From NCBI RefSeq assembly GCF_001889165.1, contig NZ_CP016020.1, positions 558,001 through 622,000 of the forward strand: a DNA stretch of 64,000 bases, given 5' to 3'. This document shows, piece after piece, positions 53,502 through 63,205 of this stretch; position 1 is the first letter of the stretch; every line of letters begins with the position of its first letter. The notes under the pieces were generated by a model that was not told where the DNA came from, did no database searches, and saw nothing but the letters and a program-made list of their open reading frames with translations. The DNA comes from Bacillus weihaiensis (lineage in GTDB: Bacteria; Bacillota; Bacilli; Bacillales; Bacillaceae). A program made the position numbers and the translations under genes.

Positions 53502-54236
53502 CTAATAATGGGATAGAAAAAGCGAGGCAAGTAGGCCAAGAGAAGCAATCAGTCCAACACTTGCACCACCTTCTTCAAAAGCCTCTGGCATCATGGTGGA
53601 GGCAACCATTGCTATAATTCCACCAGCAGCAAATGCAGAAATAGACGATATGATGGCTTCAGAAGCATTTTTTAAGAATAGATAGCCAAGAAGTGAGCTA
53701 AGAGCTGACAAACAAACGACAATCGTCCACATATACAGAATTTTCTTCTTTGCATAGCCATCTTTCTTAAGACCAACTGTACTAGAAAGTCCTTCAGGAA
53801 AGTTACTAATAAAAACAGCAATGACCATTAAATAGCTCACTGTTCCCTGTGTCAATAAACTGACTCCGATTATGACTGATTCTGGTATTGCATCTATAAC
53901 AGTTCCGATAAATATAGATAGTCCTGAGGAATTCTGCTCTCTTTTTTTTGATCTTTTCCGATCGCTTGCCCCTTTTTTTGTGAGGATGAATTCAGATAAA
54001 GTAAAGACAAGAGAACCAGATAGAAAGCCAATGGACGTGGCCATTATTCCCCCTTCGTTTACAGCTTCAGATAGAAGTTCAAATGAAGCTGCCCCTATTA
54101 ATACGCCTGTTCCAAAGGACATGATGAGTCCTGTGATTTTTTTTGGTAAATTCATATAAAGACCGATTAAAGCTCCTAATAAGATCGAAGAGCCAGCAAA
54201 TGCCCCCCATAACCCTGCCTGAAACAAGCCATTCAT
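53502..54236 (-). CDS. ZIP-family metal transporter (GufA-like)
   Basis: 244 residues with about eight membrane helices. The metal-binding helices are visible: VIDAIPESVIIGVSL (helix 4 type HxxPE/ DAIPES) and FISNFPEGLSSTVGL (helix 5, NFPEG). In bacterial ZIP proteins these carry zinc or iron inward. The loop between helices 3 and 4 (KKGASDRKRSKKREQ) is basic instead of His-rich. The start ATG is preceded by AGGGGATGA. It converges with ktrB and diverges from the Fur-box gene, so iron is a possible substrate. Confidence 0.85.
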   Translation of the reverse strand: MNGLFQAGLWGAFAGSSILLGALIGLYMNLPKKITGLIMSFGTGVLIGAASFELLSEAVNEGGIMATSIGFLSGSLVFTLSEFILTKKGASDRKRSKKREQNSSGLSIFIGTVIDAIPESVIIGVSLLTQGTVSYLMVIAVFISNFPEGLSSTVGLKKDGYAKKKILYMWTIVVCLSALSSLLGYLFLKNASEAIISSISAFAAGGIIAMVASTMMPEAFEEGGASVGLIASLGLLASLFLSHY

Positions 54237-54338
54237 CCCCTATTCGTTACATTCTTCCTTTCTATATTTCCCATATACGGGATAGAAAAAACAAGGGAAG
54301 TAAAATCTTACAACAGAAGTACAAATTCGACTTGTAAT

Positions 54339-54359
54339 TGAAAATGATTTTCAAAATCA
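54339..54359. promoter_or_regulatory. Fur box (two overlapping 7-1-7 palindromes)
   Basis: TGAAAATGATTTTCA at 54339-54353 and TGATTTTCAAAATCA at 54345-54359 both fit the Bacillus Fur pattern TGAnAAT-n-ATTnTCA. The site lies between the divergent ZIP and FhuF-like genes, with a TATATAAG -10-like sequence 15 bases to its right. It predicts iron repression of the FhuF-like gene, perhaps also of the ZIP gene. Confidence 0.8.
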
Positions 54360-54501
54360 TTATTTTTTTGATACTATATAAGAACGTAGAGAAAAATGCA
54401 CGTTATGCTGTTATTTCCAATCCCAATATGCTAATTCTAAGACACAAGATAAGAGCTTCTTGATTATAGTGTTAGTAAAACTTTATTAAAAAGGTTGAGA
54501 C

Positions 54502-55263
54502 ATGATGGTTAATTTAACACAAAGTGAATTCGAACAACTAAAGAAGTTTCGCTTAAGCTGTGAAAATACCACGGCTCACTTAGCTATGAACTGCCTTGAT
54601 TTATTAGAACCAGAGAAATTAAGGGTTCTTATTCATGATAAAAATATTCAAAGAAAATTAAATACATCGAGGAAGCAAGTAATTGGATCTATGTTCATGA
54701 AGAGATATGCATTTGTCGCTGCGCTTATCTTGTATTCAATGAGTGCTTATAATAAGGGCTTAAATTGCAGCATGGAAAATGTCTCACTGCTTCATAATGA
54801 AAATGATCCAATATGGCTGCCACATGTATATTTAAAGGATTTAACCGTAACAATTCCAGATGGTAGCAATAGAGATCAGTGGAGACAGACACTGGTTGAA
54901 ACTTTATTTAAAGGGCATATCTCTCCTATCATTTCCGCAGTAGCAAAGGAGACGAAAATGTCAAAGACGATTCTCTGGGAAAATACAGCGATATATATTT
55001 TTTGGATGTATGAGACCTTGTTACAGCAAGAATTAAATGAAGACGAGCGAGCGATCATAAATAGTGACTTTCAATATGTTGTATTAGACGCACCTCCCGA
55101 GCTTTTTGGATGGAAAGGAACAAATCCATTATCACGGTTTTTTGTAGAAAAAGTTGAAAATGTTAGAAAAAGGTCAACATGTTGTTTGTTCTATTTCACA
55201 TCAAAGAATGGTGATCGTTGTAAAACATGTCCAATAGAATGTAATAAACCAAACAACAACTAA
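54502..55263 (+). CDS. FhuF-like (2Fe-2S) siderophore-iron reductase family protein
   Basis: 253 residues. The C-terminus has the cysteine pattern CC-x11-C-x2-C (Cys227, 228, 240, 243), close to CC-x10-C-x2-C of FhuF, which binds a 2Fe-2S cluster and reduces iron in ferric siderophores. The body (MFMKRYAFVAALILYSMSAYNKG, then LSRFFVEKV) matches the IucA/FhuF-like helper family found beside siderophore genes. The Fur box at 54339 supports the iron role. It is followed 16 bases later by the YusU-like gene. In B. subtilis the siderophore ATPase gene yusV occupies this neighbourhood instead. Confidence 0.82.
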   Translation: MMVNLTQSEFEQLKKFRLSCENTTAHLAMNCLDLLEPEKLRVLIHDKNIQRKLNTSRKQVIGSMFMKRYAFVAALILYSMSAYNKGLNCSMENVSLLHNENDPIWLPHVYLKDLTVTIPDGSNRDQWRQTLVETLFKGHISPIISAVAKETKMSKTILWENTAIYIFWMYETLLQQELNEDERAIINSDFQYVVLDAPPELFGWKGTNPLSRFFVEKVENVRKRSTCCLFYFTSKNGDRCKTCPIECNKPNNN

Positions 55264-55279
55264 TAAAGGAGCTTGTTTC

Positions 55280-55540
55280 ATGGAAAATGAACTTCATAGG
55301 AAAATGGATGGGTTACTAGAGAAGTATACAGAACTTCTTTTGGGAGATTCATCAGAGGACTTAAAAGATAAAGTAAAAATGTGGGCTTTATACACACATA
55401 TTTCAAAATCAATGCCTGCATTAGCTAAGCATTGGAATAGTACATACCCAGATGATAAAGAAGAGTTGAAACGAATCATTAATGAAATAAAAGAGTTGAA
55501 TGAAACTCACCGACGTACTATGAAAAAAGAGGAAGACTGA
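55280..55540 (+). CDS. YusU-like DUF2573 protein
   Basis: 86 residues, charged and helical: LLEKYTELLLGDSSEDLKDKVKMWALYTHISKSMPALAKHW matches B. subtilis YusU. Function unknown. AAAGGAGC precedes the ATG. It lies directly behind the FhuF-like gene, probably in the same Fur-controlled transcript, as yusU lies beside Fur-controlled yusV in B. subtilis. Confidence 0.88.
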   Translation: MENELHRKMDGLLEKYTELLLGDSSEDLKDKVKMWALYTHISKSMPALAKHWNSTYPDDKEELKRIINEIKELNETHRRTMKKEED

Positions 55541-55550
55541 TCACCACCCA

Positions 55551-55600
55551 AAGACTGAAGAAAAACTCGATACTAATCGGGCTTCTCTTCAGTCTTTTTA
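55551..55600 (+). terminator. Rho-independent terminator after yusU
   Basis: Arms AAGACTGAAGAA and TTCTCTTCAGTCTTTTT around a loop of about 20 bases. Bases 55601-55915, up to the fadM ribosome binding site, contain no supported gene; a short frame there lacks a ribosome binding site. Confidence 0.85.
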
Positions 55601-55930
55601 TTTAGCAAATAGGTTAGTTTCTTGATGGTAAGTAAATTTCACGACAGCATATACGTAACATACATGTGTCTTCATGAGAACAGTCGGTGGTTATGTCTGA
55701 TTGTGGTGTGGGCACGCATCTTTTGTAAGTCCAGTTGTATTCTTCTTAACCGAATTCTACGTTTTTACCTAGCTTTTACATCTGCTATTAAGAAGGCTGA
55801 TTCTTAACAGATACGCATTGGTCCACATATAGTATAAAAGAATTGAATAAAGTCTAATAAGAAACAAAATCATATTCATGCTTTTAAATGAAAGGTGTGA
55901 CGGTATAAAAACGGATAGGGAGGGTTTTAT

Positions 55931-56851
55931 GTGGATCGAATCGTTAGAAACTCTTTTATGTTTTTATCCAGAAATAAATTTATGACTAATTTTGCTAATA
56001 AGTATGGACATAAATTAGGTGCTTCAAGATTTGTTGCGGGAGAAACGATTGAAGAAGCAGTGAAGGTCATAAGAGGCTTAAATGAGAAAGGCCTAGAGGT
56101 TACTTTAGATCATCTAGGTGAGTTTATTCATAATGAAAAAGAAGCGATCAATAAAACAAATCAATGCATTGATTCTATTTATGAAATTGGTAAAGAAGGA
56201 GTGCATTCACAAATTTCTGTAAAATTAACGTCTCTAGGATTAGATATCTCGGACGAAGTAGTGGTAGAAAATATGAGGCGGATCCTTCGGGAAGCGGAAA
56301 TATGTGATGTGTTTGTCACAATTGATATGGAAGATCATTCTAGATGTGAAAAAACATTAACTATTTTTAAAAAGCTAAAGGAAGAGTTCCCTCATCACGT
56401 CGGTACTGTCCTACAGGCCTATTTGTACAGATCAGTCTACGATATAGATGACCTCAATCCTTATCAAGCACCTCTACGACTAGTCAAAGGTGCATATAAG
56501 GAATCAGCAAAAGTAGCTTTCCCTGATAAAGCAGAGGTAGATGAGAATTTCAAACATATTATTATGATGCATATGATTAATGGGAATTTTACTGCAGTGG
56601 CTACACACGATGATCACATTATTGATTTTACGAAGCAAATAGTGAATCAATATCAGATACCAAGAGAGCAATATGAATTTCAAATGCTGTATGGAATTAG
56701 ACCTGAAAAACAGCTTCAATTAGTAAAGGAAGGGTATCAGGTTAGAATTTATGTACCATATGGGACGGATTGGTACGGGTATTTCATGAGAAGGATGGCA
56801 GAGAGACCTGCTAATGTTTCTTTCGTGGTAAAGGGGATGTTTCGTAAGTAA
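55931..56851 (+). CDS. fadM: Proline dehydrogenase FadM/PutB
   Basis: 306-residue flavoenzyme that oxidises proline to pyrroline-5-carboxylate. TIM-barrel PutA-type domain with LDHLGEF, SVKLTSLGLDI, TIDMEDHSRCEKTLTIF, VLQAYLYRS, RLVKGAYKE, ATHDDHII, EFQMLYGIRPE and a closing RVYVPYG-like strand (RIYVPYGTDWYGYFMRRMAERP). It matches B. subtilis YusM (FadM), which sits in the same place before fadNAE. The start is GTG 55931 after GGGAGGG; no pyrroline-carboxylate dehydrogenase gene is adjacent. Confidence 0.95.
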   Translation: MDRIVRNSFMFLSRNKFMTNFANKYGHKLGASRFVAGETIEEAVKVIRGLNEKGLEVTLDHLGEFIHNEKEAINKTNQCIDSIYEIGKEGVHSQISVKLTSLGLDISDEVVVENMRRILREAEICDVFVTIDMEDHSRCEKTLTIFKKLKEEFPHHVGTVLQAYLYRSVYDIDDLNPYQAPLRLVKGAYKESAKVAFPDKAEVDENFKHIIMMHMINGNFTAVATHDDHIIDFTKQIVNQYQIPREQYEFQMLYGIRPEKQLQLVKEGYQVRIYVPYGTDWYGYFMRRMAERPANVSFVVKGMFRK

Positions 56852-56896
56852 TGAAAGAGAGGGGATGGTAATGGTCATCCCCTAAGAAGTCAAGAC

Positions 56897-57052
56897 TTAC
56901 AAATCGTCAGATCCCATATTGTGTTGCTTATACTGTTGGTTTTGGCTAGTACGTTTTCCTCCGCCAGCTTTTTCGTTAGTAGGACCTGCATTTCCTTTCA
57001 CGCTTGCTGCGCTAACACCTGCTTTTGATGGAGATTTTTTTAAGCGTGCCAT
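56897..57052 (-). CDS. YuzL-family small basic protein
   Basis: 51 residues, MARLKKSPSKAGVSAASVKG then a Gly/Asn/Gln-rich end (GGGKRTSQNQQYKQHNMGSDDL). This matches YuzL, encoded between yusM and fadN in B. subtilis and conserved in spore formers. The composition (no bulky hydrophobics, S/A/K/Q-rich) recalls small spore proteins; the function is not known to me. AGGGGGTGAGCTTA precedes ATG. It diverges from fadN. Confidence 0.9.
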   Translation of the reverse strand: MARLKKSPSKAGVSAASVKGNAGPTNEKAGGGKRTSQNQQYKQHNMGSDDL

Positions 57053-57202
57053 TAAGCTCACCCCCTAGAAATATAGCTTTTCCAACGAGTAATAGGATTA
57101 TTTATGAAAAAAAACAATAAAGTTATTGAAGAAATTTTCGAAATCTTTTATATTATAGATAGAGGAACTCATTCGCAAGGTTCATTTTTTTTGGGAGAAA
57201 AA

Positions 57203-57220
57203 TGAATGAGTATTCATTCA
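57203..57220. promoter_or_regulatory. FadR operator
   Basis: TGAATGAGTATTCATTCA, a perfect match to the Bacillus FadR site TGAATGAnTAnTCATTCA, 19 bases before fadN. Promoter-like TTGAAG (57126-57131) and TATATT (57149-57154), 17 bases apart, precede it. FadR represses until long-chain acyl-CoA binds. Confidence 0.93.
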
Positions 57221-57238
57221 AAATAAGGGGGAAGATGT

Positions 57239-59623
57239 ATGTTCCAGCAAATTAAGAGAGCTGCTGTATTAGGTTCAGGTGTTATGGGATCAGGAATTGC
57301 AGCACATTTAGCAAACATCGGTATTCCGGTTTTACTTTTAGATATTGTGCCACGAGAATTGAATGAAGATGAGAAAAAGAAGGGGTTAACGTTAGATGAT
57401 CAGGCAGTAAGGAATCGAATTGCACAAACAGCGGTTCAAAAGCTTTTCAAGCAAAAACCAGCCCCACTAACTGATAAATCAAACGTAGAGAGAATTACAG
57501 TAGGAAACTTTGAAGATGATATGGAGAAATTACAAGAGGTCGACTGGGTTATAGAAGTTGTAGTCGAAAACTTAGCTGTTAAACATAAAGTTTTTTCTCA
57601 AGTTGATCAATATAGAAAATTAGGGAGTATCATAAGCTCAAATACATCAGGGATATCTGTAGAAGCAATGGCTGAAGGGCGTTCAGAGGATTTTAGAAAA
57701 CACTTTTTAGGAACACATTTTTTTAACCCTCCACGCTATTTAAAACTATTAGAAGTGATTCCGACTAAGGATACTGATAAAGAAGTCTTAGCCTTTATGA
57801 AGCAGTTCGGTGAAGATGTTTTGGGAAAAGGTGTTGTAGAAGCGAAGGATACACCTAACTTTATTGCAAATCGCATTGGTACCTACGGTCTACTTGTTAC
57901 GGTACAAGAAATGATCAAAGGTGAATACAGTGTTGGAGAAGTCGATTCTGTCACAGGACCATTAATCGGTCGACCTAAAAGTGCAACGTTTCGCACATTA
58001 GATGTGGTTGGACTCGATACATTTGCACATGTAGCGAAAAATGTATATGACCAAGTAGATGGAAGCGAAAAAGAAGTATTTGAGATTCCAGCCTTTATGC
58101 AGAAAATGCTTGATAATGGATGGTTGGGAAGTAAGAGTGGGCAAGGCTTCTTTAAAAAAGAGGGAAAAGCTATCCTTGAACTGAATCCCGAAACCTTTGA
58201 ATACCAAGAAAGGAAGAAATTAAAGGCGTCGTCTATTGAATTAGCAAAACAGGCAAAAGGCTTATCAAACAAATTGAAAGCGCTTATTTATGCAGAGGAT
58301 CGCGCGGGTGAATTGCTAAGAGGGATTACGCTTCCGACTCTTGTATATTCCGCACAGCTATTTGGGGAAATTGCAGACGATATCGTGGCGATTGACCAAG
58401 CGATGAAGTGGGGATTTGGATGGGAAATGGGTCCTTTTGAATTATGGGATGCAATCGGAGTGAAGAAATCTGTAGAACTCATACAAAAAAGGGGTATGGA
58501 AGTACCTACCTGGGTAACAGAGATGCTAGCTAAAGGTCATGAAACGTTCTACTTAAACGAAAATGGTGTCCGTTTCTTCTACCATAATGGGGAATACCGC
58601 CAATTACATCAAAATCCTAAAGTGATTAACTTGAAGAATTACAAAGAAATTCACGGTGTGTTAAAAAAGAATAGCGGTGCAAGCTTCATTGATTTAGGTG
58701 ACGGTGTTGCATTGCTAGAATTCCATTCTCAAAGCAATGCAATTGGTCTTGATATCGTGCAAATGATTAATTTTGCTATAGATGAAGTGGAAAAGAACTT
58801 CAAGGGTCTTGTTATAGGAAATCAAGGAAAGAACTTCTGTGTTGGAGCCAATCTTGGCATGATCTTGATGGAAGCTCAAGATGATAATATTTTTGAAATT
58901 GAGATGGTTGTTCAGCATTTCCAGCAAGCCATGATGAAATTAAAATACAGCAAAAAACCTGTTGTAGCTGCTCCGTTTGGGATGACACTTGGCGGTGGAG
59001 CAGAAATATGTTTACCTGCTAGCAGTATTCAAGCCTCGAGTGAAACGTATATGGGTCTTGTTGAAGTTGGTGTAGGTCTTATTCCAGGTGGTGGCGGTAA
59101 TAAAGAGCTTTACATCAAACAGTTAAATAATATGCCTAAAGGCGCTGAATTTGATCTTCAATCTGTAGCGAACAAAGTGTTCGAAACGATTGCAATGGCA
59201 AAGGTATCAACTTCAGGAGCAGAGGCTAGAGCAAACCAATTCTTAAATGATCATGACCGAATTAGTATAAATGGAGATCACCTCTTATTTGATGCGAAAC
59301 AACGAGTGATTGAACTATATGATGGTGGGTATCAACCACCAGTTAGAAAGAAGGTACCAGTTGTAGGGGAAACTGGATATGCAACCCTTTTACTTGGGGC
59401 ACAATCTATGTTCCTTTCTGGTTATATTTCTGAGCATGATTTAAAAATTGCTAGAAAGCTTGCGTATGTAATAGCAGGAGGAAAGGTTCCGTTTGGAACA
59501 GAGGTAGATGAACAATATTTATTAGATTTAGAAAAACAAGCATTTTTGAGCTTAGTAGCTGAAGGGAAGTCTCAACAAAGAATGCAGCATATGCTTGTAA
59601 AAGGAAAACCACTAAGAAACTAA
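57239..59623 (+). CDS. fadN: 3-Hydroxyacyl-CoA dehydrogenase/enoyl-CoA hydratase FadN
   Basis: 794-residue bifunctional enzyme of fatty acid beta-oxidation. The N-terminal half is the NAD-dependent dehydrogenase (GSGVMGSGIAAHLANIG, then HFFNPPRYLKLLEV, and GxFGFGWEMGPFELWDAIG-like C-domain). The C-terminal part (about residues 495-700) is a crotonase domain with GKNFCVGANLGM and the oxyanion loop FGMTLGGGAEICLPA. The domain order is the reverse of E. coli FadB, as in B. subtilis FadN. ATG follows AGGGGGAAG. It is the first gene of the FadR-controlled fadNAE operon. Confidence 0.95.
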   Translation: MFQQIKRAAVLGSGVMGSGIAAHLANIGIPVLLLDIVPRELNEDEKKKGLTLDDQAVRNRIAQTAVQKLFKQKPAPLTDKSNVERITVGNFEDDMEKLQEVDWVIEVVVENLAVKHKVFSQVDQYRKLGSIISSNTSGISVEAMAEGRSEDFRKHFLGTHFFNPPRYLKLLEVIPTKDTDKEVLAFMKQFGEDVLGKGVVEAKDTPNFIANRIGTYGLLVTVQEMIKGEYSVGEVDSVTGPLIGRPKSATFRTLDVVGLDTFAHVAKNVYDQVDGSEKEVFEIPAFMQKMLDNGWLGSKSGQGFFKKEGKAILELNPETFEYQERKKLKASSIELAKQAKGLSNKLKALIYAEDRAGELLRGITLPTLVYSAQLFGEIADDIVAIDQAMKWGFGWEMGPFELWDAIGVKKSVELIQKRGMEVPTWVTEMLAKGHETFYLNENGVRFFYHNGEYRQLHQNPKVINLKNYKEIHGVLKKNSGASFIDLGDGVALLEFHSQSNAIGLDIVQMINFAIDEVEKNFKGLVIGNQGKNFCVGANLGMILMEAQDDNIFEIEMVVQHFQQAMMKLKYSKKPVVAAPFGMTLGGGAEICLPASSIQASSETYMGLVEVGVGLIPGGGGNKELYIKQLNNMPKGAEFDLQSVANKVFETIAMAKVSTSGAEARANQFLNDHDRISINGDHLLFDAKQRVIELYDGGYQPPVRKKVPVVGETGYATLLLGAQSMFLSGYISEHDLKIARKLAYVIAGGKVPFGTEVDEQYLLDLEKQAFLSLVAEGKSQQRMQHMLVKGKPLRN

Positions 59624-59721
59624 TAGCTTAGTGGTAATGCTTTCACGTTAGGAATACTTTTTTTACACAAGAGCTTTTGTAACAACATAAATCAATTGTT
59701 AAAGGATTGGGAGGGGTAAAT

Positions 59722-60897
59722 ATGCGAGAAGCAGTCATAGTAGCAGGCGCAAGAACACCTGTTGGAAGAGCGAAAAAAGGAACGCTTGCACATGTTCGAC
59801 CAGATGATCTTGGTGCATTAGTCGTAAAAGAAACATTAAAACGCGCAGGAAATTACGAAGGGAATATTGATGATCTTATTATGGGATGTGCAATGCCTGA
59901 GGCTGAGCAAGGTTTAAATATGGCAAGAAATATCGGTGCATTAGCAGGGCTACCCCATACTGTACCAGCTATCACAATTAATCGATACTGCTCTTCAGGA
60001 TTACAAAGTATTGCATACGGTGCAGAAAAAATTATGTTAGGGCAGACAGATACTGCTATCGCTGGTGGAGCTGAATCAATGAGTCTTGTTCCAATGATGG
60101 GGCACACGGTTCGTCCAAATGCACGACTTGCAGAAGAAGCACCAGAATATTATATGGGAATGGGTCATACGGCTGAAAAGGTTGCTGAAAAATATGGTAT
60201 TTCCCGCCAAGAGCAAGATGAGTTTGCGGTTCGTAGTCATCAAAGAGCTGCAAACGCTATTAAAGAAGGGAAGTTCAGTGAAGAAATTGTACCAGTTGAC
60301 GTCGCTTTGCGAACAGTAGGAGCAGATCATAAGCTGTCAGAGAAAATGGTTCAGTTTAGTCAAGATGAGGGAGTACGTGCAAACACAACTTCTGAAATTC
60401 TTAGCAAGTTAAAACCTGCTTTCAATGTAAGAGGATCCGTTACGGCTGGAAATTCTTCACAAACAAGTGATGGGGCTGCTGCTGTTTTGCTAATGGACCG
60501 TGATAAAGCAGAATCTCTAGGCTACCAACCAATGGTTAAATTCAGATCCTTTGCAGTTGCCGGTGTCCCACCAGAAATCATGGGGGTTGGTCCCGTGGCT
60601 GCAGTTCCATTAGCACTTAAATATGCTGGTCTAGAGCTATCAGATATTGGACTATTTGAATTAAATGAAGCCTTTGCATCACAGTCTATTCAAGTTATCC
60701 GTGAGCTAGGATTAGATGAGGAAAAGGTAAATGTAAATGGAGGAGCCATCGCACTAGGGCATCCACTAGGCTGTTCAGGAGCAAAGCTAACATTATCGCT
60801 GATTCACGAAATGAAGCGTCGTAATGAGCAATTTGGAGTTGTGACAATGTGTATTGGTGGCGGAATGGGTGCTGCTGGGGTATTTGAATTAATTTAG
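59722..60897 (+). CDS. fadA: Acetyl-CoA C-acyltransferase FadA (thiolase)
   Basis: 391 residues; the last step of beta-oxidation, cleaving 3-ketoacyl-CoA. Thiolase motifs: [12 protein letters not shown] with the acyl-carrying Cys, [19 protein letters not shown] with the catalytic His, and [14 protein letters not shown] with the second Cys. Nearly colinear with B. subtilis FadA. ATG 59722 after TTGGGAGGGG is used; the ATG 15 bases upstream overlaps that ribosome binding site. Second gene of the fadNAE operon. Confidence 0.96.
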   Translation: MREAVIVAGARTPVGRAKKGTLAHVRPDDLGALVVKETLKRAGNYEGNIDDLIMGCAMPEAEQGLNMARNIGALAGLPHTVPAITINRYCSSGLQSIAYGAEKIMLGQTDTAIAGGAESMSLVPMMGHTVRPNARLAEEAPEYYMGMGHTAEKVAEKYGISRQEQDEFAVRSHQRAANAIKEGKFSEEIVPVDVALRTVGADHKLSEKMVQFSQDEGVRANTTSEILSKLKPAFNVRGSVTAGNSSQTSDGAAAVLLMDRDKAESLGYQPMVKFRSFAVAGVPPEIMGVGPVAAVPLALKYAGLELSDIGLFELNEAFASQSIQVIRELGLDEEKVNVNGGAIALGHPLGCSGAKLTLSLIHEMKRRNEQFGVVTMCIGGGMGAAGVFELI

Positions 60898-60987
60898 TAT
60901 TTATCTTTATTAAAGTCTACGATTCTACTAGTAGGCAGTATTCCAAGGGGTTAGGCTTCTAAACTAATTGATAATGGGGGAAATAAC

Positions 60988-62772
60988 ATGTCTAAAACAA
61001 CTGATTCAGTAATCAAAGGCGGTAGTTTTTTAATAGAGGATGTAACATATGAACAAATCTTCACACCTGAGGATTTCACTGACGAACACAAAATGATTGC
61101 AAAAACGACGGAGGATTTTGTCGTAAATGAAGTATTACCTCACTTAGAGGATATTGAAAATCATCAATTTGATAAGTCTGTAAAGCTATTAAAGCAAGCA
61201 GGTGAACTAGGATTATTAGGAGCAGACGTTCCAGAAGAATATGGTGGATTTGGTTTAGATAAAATCAGTTCCGCACTTATTACCGAGAAGATTTCCCGTG
61301 GTGGTAGCTTCTCCTTATCTTTCGGTGCCCATGTAGGAATTGGATCATTACCAATTGTATTATTCGGCAATGAAGAGCAAAAACAAAAATACTTACCAGG
61401 CCTAGCGTCAGGGGAATTGTTAGCAGCTTATGCCCTAACTGAGCCGAACTCAGGATCTGATGCACTAGGAGCTAGAGCGACAGCAAAACTAAATGCAGAA
61501 GGCACTCATTATGTACTAAACGGTGAAAAACAATGGATCACAAATTCTGGCTTTGCAGATGTGTTTGTTGTCTATGCGAAGGTAGACGGTGAGCATTTCT
61601 CAGCATTTATCGTTGAGAAGGAATATCCAGGTGTCTCAACAGGTCCAGAAGAAAAGAAAATGGGGATCAAAGGCTCCTCTACACGAACGTTAATTTTAGA
61701 GGATGCTCTTGTGCCGAAAGAAAATCTTTTAGGTGAGCTAGGAAAAGGTCATGTTATTGCATTTAATATTCTTAATATTGGACGTTATAAATTGGCTGTT
61801 GGAACAATTGGTGGTTCAAAGCGTGTAATCGACTTATCTGTTCAATATGCAAACCAACGTCAACAATTTAAAACACCAATTTCACGATTCTCACTTATCC
61901 AAGAAAAATTAGCGAACATGGCAGCTAAAACATATGCGATGGAAAGCTCAGTCTATCGTACAGTTGGTTTATTTGAAGATCGAATGAGTCAATTAACAGA
62001 TGAAGAAATAAAGGATGGAAAAGAAGTAGCAGCATCAATCGCTGAATATGCTATAGAGTGTTCACTAAACAAGGTCTTCGGTTCTGAAACATTAGATTAT
62101 GTAGTGGATGAAGGCGTTCAAATTCATGGCGGCTATGGCTTTATGGCAGAGTATGAAGTAGAGCGTATCTATCGTGATTCACGTATTAACCGTATCTTCG
62201 AAGGAACAAATGAGATTAATCGCCTGTTAGTGCCAGGCACCTATCTTCGTAAAGCAATGAAGGGTGAGCTTCCGTTATTCCAAAAAGCACAAAGCTTGCA
62301 AGAGGAACTGATGATGCTGATGCCTCAAGAAGTAGGTGATGGAACTTTAGAGCAAGAAAAATATTTACTAACAAACGCTAAGAAAATCGGTATTTTAATT
62401 GCTGGATTGGCAGCTCAAAAGTACGGAAAAGAATTGCAAAAAGAGCAAGAAGTGCTAGTGAATATTGCTGATATTGTAAGTAATATTTATGCAATGGAAT
62501 CTGCAATCCTACGAACAGAAAAAGCTATTGCTAATTCTGGAGAAGAGAAAAATCAACAGAAATTATTATACACTCAAGTGTATTGCCAAGAAGCATTTAA
62601 CGAAATTGAAGCACATGCAAAAGAATCACTTATATCCATTGAATCAGGAGATTCTTTACGTATGATGATATCTGCTCTTCGCAAATTCACAAGACATACC
62701 CCAATTAATGTTATTGGGAAAAAACGAGAAATTGCGGCAGCGATTATTGAGAAGAATGCGTATTTATCTTAA
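60988..62772 (+). CDS. fadE: Acyl-CoA dehydrogenase FadE
   Basis: 594 residues, the same length as B. subtilis FadE. FAD enzyme that introduces the first double bond. Signatures AYALTEPNSGSDALGARATA and the C-terminal QIHGGYGFMAEYEVERIYRDSRINRIFEGTNEINR; the catalytic Glu expected for the family lies in that second block. A C-terminal extension of about 170 helical residues beyond the core is normal for this subgroup. TGGGGGAAA precedes the ATG. Third gene of the operon, ended by the terminator at 62796. Confidence 0.96.
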   Translation: MSKTTDSVIKGGSFLIEDVTYEQIFTPEDFTDEHKMIAKTTEDFVVNEVLPHLEDIENHQFDKSVKLLKQAGELGLLGADVPEEYGGFGLDKISSALITEKISRGGSFSLSFGAHVGIGSLPIVLFGNEEQKQKYLPGLASGELLAAYALTEPNSGSDALGARATAKLNAEGTHYVLNGEKQWITNSGFADVFVVYAKVDGEHFSAFIVEKEYPGVSTGPEEKKMGIKGSSTRTLILEDALVPKENLLGELGKGHVIAFNILNIGRYKLAVGTIGGSKRVIDLSVQYANQRQQFKTPISRFSLIQEKLANMAAKTYAMESSVYRTVGLFEDRMSQLTDEEIKDGKEVAASIAEYAIECSLNKVFGSETLDYVVDEGVQIHGGYGFMAEYEVERIYRDSRINRIFEGTNEINRLLVPGTYLRKAMKGELPLFQKAQSLQEELMMLMPQEVGDGTLEQEKYLLTNAKKIGILIAGLAAQKYGKELQKEQEVLVNIADIVSNIYAMESAILRTEKAIANSGEEKNQQKLLYTQVYCQEAFNEIEAHAKESLISIESGDSLRMMISALRKFTRHTPINVIGKKREIAAAIIEKNAYLS

Positions 62773-62795
62773 GGAATCAATAAAGAAAAAATGTG

Positions 62796-62820
62796 AGGCT
62801 GACTAACCATCAGCCTTTTT
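62796..62820 (+). terminator. Rho-independent terminator of fadNAE
   Basis: Perfect stem AGGCTGA / TCAGCCT, loop CTAACCA, T-run TTTTT. Bases 62821-63195 after it show no gene; a short frame on the minus strand is not supported. Confidence 0.88.
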
Positions 62821-63205
62821 GGTTGCTTAGCGATGCAAAAAGGGATTAACTTCGACATCATGCTCCACCAGTCTGACTTTTGCAAAAAAAGTGTCTAGCC
62901 CCTATAGGCATAAACCAATTTAAAATGGAAGGAAAAGGACGATTTATATACTCTAACTATTGTCGAAAAAACACTCTGTTTAGAGTGAGGGATTTCATAA
63001 TAAATAGCCAAAACGTTTAAAAGGAGCCGATTCTATAAACAAAGACACTTGCCATTAATTATTTACAAACATATTTAGAACAGTAACAGGAGCTTCTGAT
63101 ATCAATAGTAAGAGTCTATCTGGCCTTAAGACACTTGATAGTAGGATTGTTTATCCACCTATGATAAGATAAAATGAGAAAAAAGTTTCTTAAAGGTGGT
63201 GAAGA

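Noticed and set aside
55622-55807. 61-codon frame before fadM
   Set aside because: No ribosome binding site, coding-like composition is weak and the peptide is not recognised.
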